Shown here piece by piece: positions 14,997 through 22,199 of a stretch of DNA of 37,243 nucleotides. A program made the translations under genes and the position numbers. The notes beneath the pieces are model-generated. The model was not told the origin of the DNA and searched no databases. It saw only the letters and a program-made list of their open reading frames with translations. Source of the stretch: Chitinophagaceae bacterium (GTDB lineage Bacteria > Bacteroidota > Bacteroidia > Chitinophagales > Chitinophagaceae); NCBI GenBank assembly GCA_025449935.1, contig JANWIJ010000087.1, positions 1 through 37,243 of the forward strand, in the 5' to 3' direction. The number at the start of each line of letters is the position of its first letter. The first letter of the stretch is position 1.

Positions 14997-16277
14997 TTAA
15001 TTCAACACGACAGTCATCGCGTCTTCCTTCCGGTGTCTCATCACAAACCAGCCCGTTACCACGATAGAAACAACAAAGTAAGCGCCGAGAATAAACTTTA
15101 CCCCGGAAAGAAAAGCAGAGGCGCCAAACCAGTCATCCTGTTTATAAAGGAAATACAAACCCAGGCCGCCGCGTAACAGTTCAAAGAGGATGGCGGTCGG
15201 GTTCCTGTCCATTAAATCGGTGAGTGCATATACACACAAGAAAAGGAAACCACCATACCAGATAATATAGTATTTATCTAAACTATTGATCAGCGCAATA
15301 TTTCCAAACAGGTAACTGGTAAACAACAGTATCATCAGGAGCTGAATCCAGGTCCACGCATTAAAAGCAGGGGAGGTTTTGGTATCATATTTTTCAAACT
15401 GGTATACATCCATGATCTTATACACCGGGTATTTTTCGGCTACATCAGCGGGACGGTAGCCGGTATGTTTGAACCATAATGCAAACTTATCTTTCCAGTT
15501 CCTGGTCCGCCAGGCATCCTTCATCATCAGCCAGGCATGCAGAAAATTTATCTTCAGGGGATTCCATGTCCTCACGGGTCTTGTAATTCCATATACGGGC
15601 GGCACATTGGGTAACTCTTGCTGGAAAGTGCCAAACCATTTGTCCCAGAAAATAAAGATCTGCCCGTAATTCTTATCAATATATTCCGGGTTGATGGCAT
15701 GATGCACCCGGTGATGGGACGGAGTGACAATGATTTTCTCCAAAAATCCCATCTTGTTGATATGCTGGGTATGATACCAGAACTGGGCAAAAAGATGTAG
15801 TGGAGCCACAACATTTATTACGTTTTCAGGTACCCCAAGCAAAGCCGCGGGTAACAGGAAGATGGCAAATGTTTTGACTATGGAAGAGATACTCTGGCGC
15901 AGGGCACAGGCCAGGTTAAATTCCTCACTGCTGTGATGAACAATATGACCGTTCCAGAAAAAATTGGTGACATGCTGGAGACGGTGTACCCAGTAACCGG
16001 CAAAATCCAGCGCAAAAAAAGCAATGATATAAACGATGATGGTATTGGAGACTGTTGTTATAACCAGGGATTTCAAAAAGAAAGGATAAGAAAGCACCAC
16101 CAGGTAAAGACCGATAACATCTTTAGTAACATTGGTGACCCCGCTGCTGAGACTGCTCACCATATCCATATTTCGCACGGTATCTTTTCCTTTGCGCCAC
16201 CCATACCATTTCTCAAAAAGAACCAATGCCAGGAAGGCAGGCATCGCAATCAATAGTATCTTTCCGTAGGTTTCCAT
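14997..16277 (-). CDS. Fatty acid hydroxylase superfamily protein, alkylglycerol monooxygenase-like
   Basis: An integral membrane di-iron oxygenase of about 426 residues. The histidine boxes are HRLQH, HIVHHSSEEFN with the following LRQS, and HHRVHH followed by YIDKNYGQIFIFWDKWFGTF. The VHHSSE..N..ALRQS and IDKNYG patterns are those of the alkylglycerol monooxygenase (TMEM195) branch rather than classical sterol desaturases, so cleavage or hydroxylation of ether lipids is possible; this is inference. Several hydrophobic segments span both halves. The ATG at 16277 is chosen over an upstream in-frame TTG at 16301, because a perfect TAAATTTG promoter box (16299-16306) lies 21 nt before it. Divergent from the NTF2-like gene. 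Confidence 0.87.
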   Translation of the reverse strand: METYGKILLIAMPAFLALVLFEKWYGWRKGKDTVRNMDMVSSLSSGVTNVTKDVIGLYLVVLSYPFFLKSLVITTVSNTIIVYIIAFFALDFAGYWVHRLQHVTNFFWNGHIVHHSSEEFNLACALRQSISSIVKTFAIFLLPAALLGVPENVINVVAPLHLFAQFWYHTQHINKMGFLEKIIVTPSHHRVHHAINPEYIDKNYGQIFIFWDKWFGTFQQELPNVPPVYGITRPVRTWNPLKINFLHAWLMMKDAWRTRNWKDKFALWFKHTGYRPADVAEKYPVYKIMDVYQFEKYDTKTSPAFNAWTWIQLLMILLFTSYLFGNIALINSLDKYYIIWYGGFLFLCVYALTDLMDRNPTAILFELLRGGLGLYFLYKQDDWFGASAFLSGVKFILGAYFVVSIVVTGWFVMRHRKEDAMTVVLN

Positions 16278-16298
16278 ATTAAACAGCCATTCAGCAAC

Positions 16299-16306
16299 CA
16301 AATTTA
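16299..16306 (-). promoter_or_regulatory. -7 promoter box of the hydroxylase gene
   Basis: On the minus strand this reads TAAATTTG, a perfect match to the Bacteroidota -7 consensus TAnnTTTG, 21 nt before the ATG at 16277. A TTG lies 14 nt further upstream, slightly closer than usual. Confidence 0.5.
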
Positions 16307-16317
16307 ATAAATTTTAA

Positions 16318-16785
16318 ATGCAATTAATGAATAAGCTCCTGGCGGTGACCCTGGCCCTGCTGGGCTCCTGCAACACCCGGCATCCAAAACCCATCGAGGC
16401 CGGGTTATTAACGGAAACAGAAGTCAAAGATTTTATCACAAACTATGATAAAGCCTGGGAGAACCGGGATACGGCGACCATGAAAGAAATCATGGCTGAT
16501 AAATATATTTATTTCACTTCGACCGGGGACACCCGTACCCGGGATAATATCATAAGCTGGTTTACCCCGGCGGATAAATATAACGTGGAGACGGCGTACC
16601 GGAACGAGGTCCGCATTACTTTAAATGGCAATACGGCTGTAGTAAGCAGCCATTGGATTGGTAAAGGCGTTTTTGGGACAGAAAAATTCAATGATGACCA
16701 GCGCTGCGGGCTGGTGATTCAAAAAATAAACGGGAAGATTAAGATCATATCGGAACATTGTGTGCAAATAGAACGAAAGGACTAG
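16318..16785 (+). CDS. NTF2-like (DUF4440/SnoaL-type) lipoprotein
   Basis: A 155-residue lipoprotein with lipobox LGSC (Cys18; 15 if the ATG at 16327 is used). It is followed by an NTF2-like cone fold: helix VKDFITNYDKAWENRDTATM, then the strand pattern YIYFTSTGDTRTRDNII and closing strands GNTAVVSSHWIGKG and KIKIISEHC. DUF4440 proteins are binding or structural modules; the ligand is unknown. It is located between the divergent hydroxylase and the epimerase, 95 nt upstream of the latter, so it may be the first gene of that transcript. A link to hydroxyproline use is not evident. Confidence 0.75.
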   Translation: MQLMNKLLAVTLALLGSCNTRHPKPIEAGLLTETEVKDFITNYDKAWENRDTATMKEIMADKYIYFTSTGDTRTRDNIISWFTPADKYNVETAYRNEVRITLNGNTAVVSSHWIGKGVFGTEKFNDDQRCGLVIQKINGKIKIISEHCVQIERKD

Positions 16786-16880
16786 CAGCCTGTGACTGTT
16801 CGCCTGCCACCGGTGATTTGCATGAATTGGGTAAAGTTGATTTGCTCAGGTTATCTTAGTGCCCGGCTGTATATTTTATT

Positions 16881-17882
16881 ATGAAACATTTTTTCCATTG
16901 CATCGATGCGCATACCTGTGGTAATCCTGTACGCCTGGTAAAGGAGGGCGGCCCGGATTTGCAGGGAAATAACATGAGTGAAAAGCGGCAGCATTTCCTG
17001 CGGGAGTACGACTGGATAAGAACAGGGCTGATGTTTGAGCCAAGGGGACATGATATGATGAGCGGAAGCATCCTGTATCCCCCTCATGACCCGCAAAACG
17101 ACCTGGCTGTTTTGTTTATTGAAACCAGCGGTTGTTTGCCCATGTGTGGTCATGGAACAATCGGCACCATTACCATTGCCCTCGAAGAAGGATTAATCAA
17201 ACCAACACTTCCGGGGCTGGTAAGAATGGAAACCCCTGCGGGACTGGTGCTGATCAATTATTTACTGGAGGGGGATAAAGTAAAAAGTGTAAAGCTGACA
17301 AATGTTCCCGCCTTTCTTCATTCTACGGAACTGGTGGCTGAATGTCCCGGGCTGGGGGAACTCGTAATCGATGTTGCCTATGGCGGAAATTTTTACGCTA
17401 TTGTAGATGTGCAGGAAAATTTCGCCGGACTCGAATATTACGGGGCAGATAAATTGATTGCCTGGGCCAGGGGGCTAAGAAAAAACATCAATGAGAAGTA
17501 TGAATTTATTCATCCTGAAGATGCCACAATACAGGGATGCACGCATATACTCTGGACAGGCGAAGTACTGGATAAAACATCTACGGCAAGAAATGCGGTG
17601 TTCTATGGTGATAAAGCCATTGACCGTTCCCCCTGCGGTACGGGCACCAGTGCAAGGATGGCACAATGGTATGCCAAAGGAAAACTAAAGAAAGGAGAAG
17701 AATTTATTCATGAAAGTATTATCGGCAGTAAATTCACAGGCCGGGTAGAAGCAGAACTGGTCGTTGCCGGCAAGCCGGCCATTCGTCCATCTGTGGAGGG
17801 CTGGGCAAAAATCTATGGACATAACAACATCTGGATTGACTCTGAAGACGACCCGTATGCATATGGGTTCCAGGTTATTTAA
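16881..17882 (+). CDS. 4-hydroxyproline epimerase (proline racemase family)
   Basis: A 333-residue cofactor-free epimerase of the proline racemase family. Both catalytic cysteines are present: Cys89 in PMCGHGTIG and Cys252 in DRSPCGTGTSAR. The Cys/Cys pair marks an epimerase or racemase rather than the trans-3-hydroxyproline dehydratases that carry Ser or Thr at one site. The likely reaction is trans-4-hydroxy-L-proline to cis-4-hydroxy-D-proline, the first step of the catabolic route completed by the surrounding oxidase, deaminase and dehydrogenase. The next gene starts 12 nt downstream, indicating an operon. Confidence 0.92.
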   Translation: MKHFFHCIDAHTCGNPVRLVKEGGPDLQGNNMSEKRQHFLREYDWIRTGLMFEPRGHDMMSGSILYPPHDPQNDLAVLFIETSGCLPMCGHGTIGTITIALEEGLIKPTLPGLVRMETPAGLVLINYLLEGDKVKSVKLTNVPAFLHSTELVAECPGLGELVIDVAYGGNFYAIVDVQENFAGLEYYGADKLIAWARGLRKNINEKYEFIHPEDATIQGCTHILWTGEVLDKTSTARNAVFYGDKAIDRSPCGTGTSARMAQWYAKGKLKKGEEFIHESIIGSKFTGRVEAELVVAGKPAIRPSVEGWAKIYGHNNIWIDSEDDPYAYGFQVI

Positions 17883-17894
17883 TAAATATAACAA

Positions 17895-19277
17895 ATGATG
17901 AAAAAGACCCTGCTTATTATTTCCCTGTTGCTAACACTGGTTGGTTATGCCCAGGATAAATCCAAACAACTCGACAGCCTGTTTGCGCAGCTGCACAGCG
18001 AACAGAAATTCTATGGCAATGTTTTGATCGCCGAGAATGGAAATATCACCTATCAAAAAAGTTTTGGCAAAGCAAACAGGGCGACCAATACTGAGCTGGA
18101 TGCGGAATCCCTGTTTGAACTGGCTTCGGTTTCCAAGCAATTTACCGCCATGGGTATTATGCTGCTGAAGATGCAGGGGAAGCTGAACTATGAAGATAGT
18201 CTCCGCCAGTTTATCCCTGAACTGCCTTATCATCAAATTACCATCAGGCACCTGCTCAATCATACTTCAGGGCTGCCGGATTACATCGGGATGTTTGTGG
18301 AGAAATGGGATACCACCCAGATCGCTACCAATAAGGACATGATCAACCTGCTTGTAAAATATAAGCCTGCCATGCTTTTTTCGCCCGGTGAAAAATGGGA
18401 GTACAGCAATACCGGTTATGCATTACTGGCCAGTATCATCGAAAAGGCGTCGGGTATGGATTTCGGCAAATACCTGGAGAAAAATATTTTCAAACCGCTT
18501 AATATGAAACGGACTGTAGTGTACCGCCGGCGCCTGGAAAAGAAATTGAAGCAGAATTATGCATACGGTTATGTGATAGATAAAAGCAGCAAGCAATTCG
18601 TTTTGCCTGACAGCCTTGCTGACACCCGCACATTGGTGTATTGCCTGGATGGAATAGTTGGAGATGGAACTGTTAATTCAACCACCAACGACCTGCTGAA
18701 ATGGGACAGGGCACTATACACGGAAAAATTGATCAGTAAGGAAATGATGCAGGAAGCATTTTCGCCGGCGCCGTTAAATAACGGCAAAACTTATAATTAC
18801 GGGTTTGGATGGGCTATCGGGAAAATAGAAGGGATAGGAAATATTTTGAACCATTCCGGTGGCTGGCCGGGCTACGGAACTTTTATTGAAAGACACCCGG
18901 AATCCGATAAGACAATCATTATTCTGCGCAACCATGAAACGGCCGGACCACCTTTGCAAAAGATCAGGAATATTTTATACGGGATAAAAGAAGAACCGAA
19001 AAAAGAAATAACAGTTGACGGCGAAAAATTGAAGCAGTATATTGGTGAATACGAACTGGCGCCGTCCTTTACGATCACAATTTCTACGGAGAAGGATAAA
19101 ATATTTGCCCAGGCGACCGGGCAGGATAAGTTTGAAATTTTTCCGGAAAAGGAAGACCTTTTCTTCCTGAAAGTGGTGGAAGCCAAACTGAAATTCATCA
19201 AAAACGAAAAAGGCCTGGTAAAAAGTTTAATGCTTTACCAGAACGGGCAGGAAGTAGAAGGAGCAAAAATCAAATAG
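17895..19277 (+). CDS. Secreted serine hydrolase, beta-lactamase/class C fold
   Basis: A 460-residue exported protein with signal MMKKTLLIISLLLTLVGYAQ. The serine beta-lactamase/DD-peptidase motifs are SxxK at Ser78-Lys81 (ELASVSKQFT), YxN at Tyr170-Asn172 (EYSNTGYAL) and HSGG at 320-323, in place of KTG. A C-terminal beta domain of DUF3471 type occupies about 370-455. Such proteins are usually esterases or D-amino-acid peptidases; the substrate is unknown. It lies inside the hydroxyproline operon: 12 nt after the epimerase and 2 nt before the FAD oxidase. A role in releasing substrate, such as a D-amino acid or hydroxyproline-containing peptide, is conceivable but unproven. Confidence 0.88.
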   Translation: MMKKTLLIISLLLTLVGYAQDKSKQLDSLFAQLHSEQKFYGNVLIAENGNITYQKSFGKANRATNTELDAESLFELASVSKQFTAMGIMLLKMQGKLNYEDSLRQFIPELPYHQITIRHLLNHTSGLPDYIGMFVEKWDTTQIATNKDMINLLVKYKPAMLFSPGEKWEYSNTGYALLASIIEKASGMDFGKYLEKNIFKPLNMKRTVVYRRRLEKKLKQNYAYGYVIDKSSKQFVLPDSLADTRTLVYCLDGIVGDGTVNSTTNDLLKWDRALYTEKLISKEMMQEAFSPAPLNNGKTYNYGFGWAIGKIEGIGNILNHSGGWPGYGTFIERHPESDKTIIILRNHETAGPPLQKIRNILYGIKEEPKKEITVDGEKLKQYIGEYELAPSFTITISTEKDKIFAQATGQDKFEIFPEKEDLFFLKVVEAKLKFIKNEKGLVKSLMLYQNGQEVEGAKIK

Positions 19278-19279
19278 GC

Positions 19280-20530
19280 ATGAAAGCGACAATCATCGGG
19301 GGTGGTATTATCGGGTTGAGTTCGGCATTTTATTTAAATAAATCAGGTTGGGAGGTAACTATACTCGACAAAGCTGATTTTACAGACAATTGTTCCTATG
19401 GCAATTGCGGCTATATCTGTCCCAGCCATTTTATTCCACTGGCCACCCCGGGAATTGTAAAGCAGGGATTGAAATGGATGTGGAATTCCAGGAGCCCCTT
19501 TTATGTGCAACCGCGGTTTGACTGGAACCTCTTCAACTGGGGATTGAAATTTATCCGCAGCGCTACTAAGGATCATGTGCAAACAGCAGCCATACCGCTC
19601 AGGGATATTGCCATCATCAGTAAAAAGGAATACGAATCCTGGTTATCCATCCCAGGTTTTGATTTTGCTTACCAGCAAAAAGGATTACTCGAAATTTTCC
19701 AGACAGGTACAGGGGCGGAGCATGCAAAACATACTCTGGAAAAGGCACACGCCCTGGGATTGAATGATACCAGGCTGCTTGACCGGGAAACTTTACAGTC
19801 GATGGAGCCACATACAAGAATTAGCGCGATGGGGGCCATCCTTTTCAATTGTGATGCACATTGCTATCCCAATAAACTGATGCAAAACCTGCTTGTTTAC
19901 CTGGAGCAATGTGGCGTAAAACTGGTGCCCCACCAGGAAGTAATTAAATTCGAAAAGGTCAACGGGCAAATACAAAAAATAATCACCCGGGATCGTGCAT
20001 ATGAGCAGGATGAAGTGATTATGGCGACGGGATCATGGGGAAGAGAGACAGCAAAACTGATGGATACAAAGATCCCAATGATGCCGGGGCGCGGTTATTC
20101 TGTTACGCTGGAGAACTCACCCTATAAAGTAAATTACCCGGCGGTTTTACTGGAAGGGCGTGCCGCCATCACACCCATGGATGGAAACAAGATCCGGTTT
20201 GGGGGGACGATGGAAATCACTTCGCATAAAACGCCACCACGGATGAACCGGGTACAGGGGATACTGAATGCAGTAAAGCGGTTTTACCCCGATTTTGATG
20301 TACCGCTCCCATCCATTGAAAAAATATGGTATGGGTATCGTCCCTGTTCTGCAGACGGCCTGCCCTATATTGGCCGGATCAAAAGATATAAAAACGTGAC
20401 GGTAGCAACGGGCCATTCCATGCTGGGGTTAAGCCTGGGTGCAGGCACCGGTAAATTGGTGGGTGAAATTGTAAACAACCAGCCAACAAGCATGAGCATA
20501 AAGCCTTTTAATGTTGAACGATTTAGTTAA
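19280..20530 (+). CDS. FAD-dependent D-amino acid oxidoreductase, likely D-hydroxyproline dehydrogenase
   Basis: A 416-residue DadA-like flavoprotein. The FAD-binding Rossmann motif is IIGGGIIGLSSA (5-16), with the GYSVTLENS segment near 275 and the C-terminal TGHSMLGLSLGAGTGKLVGE motif that closes the FAD site. It starts 2 nt after the serine hydrolase stop, so translation is probably coupled. With the epimerase two genes upstream, I infer oxidation of cis-4-hydroxy-D-proline to 1-pyrroline-4-hydroxy-2-carboxylate (HypO role). A general D-amino acid dehydrogenase is the alternative. Confidence 0.88.
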   Translation: MKATIIGGGIIGLSSAFYLNKSGWEVTILDKADFTDNCSYGNCGYICPSHFIPLATPGIVKQGLKWMWNSRSPFYVQPRFDWNLFNWGLKFIRSATKDHVQTAAIPLRDIAIISKKEYESWLSIPGFDFAYQQKGLLEIFQTGTGAEHAKHTLEKAHALGLNDTRLLDRETLQSMEPHTRISAMGAILFNCDAHCYPNKLMQNLLVYLEQCGVKLVPHQEVIKFEKVNGQIQKIITRDRAYEQDEVIMATGSWGRETAKLMDTKIPMMPGRGYSVTLENSPYKVNYPAVLLEGRAAITPMDGNKIRFGGTMEITSHKTPPRMNRVQGILNAVKRFYPDFDVPLPSIEKIWYGYRPCSADGLPYIGRIKRYKNVTVATGHSMLGLSLGAGTGKLVGEIVNNQPTSMSIKPFNVERFS

Positions 20531-20545
20531 AAATTCGCGGGCAGG

Positions 20546-20577
20546 TTGACAGTATCGTATCCAAGTTCTTACTTTTA
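20546..20577 (+). promoter_or_regulatory. Possible promoter of bshC
   Basis: TTG (20546-20548), 21 nt, then TACTTTTA (20570-20577), one mismatch from TAnnTTTG. The start codon follows 9 nt later, so the leader would be very short. Confidence 0.35.
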
Positions 20578-20586
20578 CAACTTCTT

Positions 20587-22188
20587 ATGAATTGTATTTC
20601 TACCCGCTTGCCTTACCGCCAGACAAACGCTTTTTCAAAAATTGCCCTGGATTATATTGACCGGGCAGGATCCATACAACCCTTTTTTTCTCATCCGCCA
20701 ACGCTGGCGGGTATTCAAAAAGCTATAGAAGCCAGGAAAGGGTTTGCCACTGACCGGGAAACATTGGTCCGGGAATTAAAAAAGCAGTACAGCGCTGTTG
20801 AAACGAATGAGAAAGTAAAGAAAAACATTGATGCTTTACTTTCTCCGGATACGTTTACCGTCACTACGGCCCACCAGAATAATATATTCACCGGTCCCCT
20901 GTATTTTATTTACAAGATTGTGCACGCCATTAAGCTGGCTGATCATTTGAAAACTTCCTTGCCGGGACAACATTTTGTTCCTTTATTTTATATAGGCTCT
21001 GAAGACGCTGACCTGGATGAATTAAACCATATCTATCTCGGTGGTGAAAAACTGGTTTGGGAAACGAATCAAACCGGGGCTGTGGGGAGGATGAAAGTTG
21101 ATAAGGCACTGACCGGCTTAATCGGATCAATGGAAGGACAATTATCTGTTTTACCCGCAGGGGCAGCGATCATTACTTCCTTAAAAAAATTCTATAAAGA
21201 AGGCGCCATGATACAGGACGCCACTTTCGGTTTTGTAAACGACCTGTTTGCTGCGTATGGCCTGGTGATTTTGCTTCCTGATAATTCCGCATTGAAGAAA
21301 CAAATGACCGCCCTGTTTGAAGATGACCTCTTGCAACAGGCTGCTTCGGGTGTGGTGGAAGCAACAGCAACCAGGCTGGAAACTGCTGGCTATAAAGTAC
21401 AGGCTAACCCGAGAGAGATCAACCTGTTTTACTTAGAGAATGATAAACGGGAAAGAATTACAAAGCAGGGTGCAAGGTTCCGGGCACCCGGAACCAGTCT
21501 CGACCTGTCTGAGGACGAAATAAAAAAAGAACTCCGTCAGCACCCCGAACGTTTCAGCCCCAACGTTATTCTCCGCGGACTTTACCAGGAGACTATTTTG
21601 CCCAATATCGCTTTTATCGGCGGGGGAGGGGAGATTGCTTACTGGCTGCAACTGAAAGAATTGTTTGAACATTATAAGATCCCTTTCCCGGTTCTGGTGC
21701 TTCGTAATTCATTCTTGATCGTCGAAAAGAAATGGCAGGAAAAAATCCATCACCTCGGCTTCACGACAGAGGATTTCTTTTTACCCGAACAGGAATTACT
21801 CAATAAGCTGGTAACCCGGGAAAGCAAAAACGACACGAAACTAAATGGATCGCTTACCACGCTGGAGCAATTGTACGATACGTTTAAAAAACAGGCCGTT
21901 GCTGTTGATACAACCCTGGAAAAACATGTTGACGCACTTAAATCAAAAACAGTTTTCCGTTTACAGGAACTCCAAAAGAAAATGCTGCGGGCCGAAAAAA
22001 GAAAATTTGCAGACCAGCGGCGGCAGATACATACCATTAAAGAACATTTATTTCCCGCAGGTGGACTCCAGGAGCGTTTTGATAATCTTGGCTACTATTG
22101 TGCAAAGTGGGGGAAGGACTTTCTTGCAAGGATCTACGAAGAATCTTTATCGCTGGAGCAGGAATTTGTAGTTCTCCACGAACAATGA
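20587..22188 (+). CDS. bshC: Bacillithiol biosynthesis cysteine-adding enzyme BshC
   Basis: BshC is the putative last enzyme of bacillithiol synthesis and joins cysteine to GlcN-malate. The 533-residue protein shows the family's VTTAHQNNIFTGPLYFIYKIVHAIKLA block (about 97-123), VPLFYIGSEDADLDE (138-152), NVILRGLYQETILPNIAFIGGGGEIAYW (near 320-348) and a long C-terminal coiled coil (about 420-500). Length fits. The gene is monocistronic here; bshA and bshB are not in the window. It ends 11 nt before the convergent caspase-like gene. Confidence 0.94.
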   Translation: MNCISTRLPYRQTNAFSKIALDYIDRAGSIQPFFSHPPTLAGIQKAIEARKGFATDRETLVRELKKQYSAVETNEKVKKNIDALLSPDTFTVTTAHQNNIFTGPLYFIYKIVHAIKLADHLKTSLPGQHFVPLFYIGSEDADLDELNHIYLGGEKLVWETNQTGAVGRMKVDKALTGLIGSMEGQLSVLPAGAAIITSLKKFYKEGAMIQDATFGFVNDLFAAYGLVILLPDNSALKKQMTALFEDDLLQQAASGVVEATATRLETAGYKVQANPREINLFYLENDKRERITKQGARFRAPGTSLDLSEDEIKKELRQHPERFSPNVILRGLYQETILPNIAFIGGGGEIAYWLQLKELFEHYKIPFPVLVLRNSFLIVEKKWQEKIHHLGFTTEDFFLPEQELLNKLVTRESKNDTKLNGSLTTLEQLYDTFKKQAVAVDTTLEKHVDALKSKTVFRLQELQKKMLRAEKRKFADQRRQIHTIKEHLFPAGGLQERFDNLGYYCAKWGKDFLARIYEESLSLEQEFVVLHEQ

Positions 22189-22199
22189 TTATGCAGGCT

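Noticed and set aside
16278-16301. Longer hydroxylase start at 16301
   Set aside because: The codon is TTG and lies within or beside the TAAATTTG promoter box; the ATG at 16277 is preceded by the box at a normal distance.
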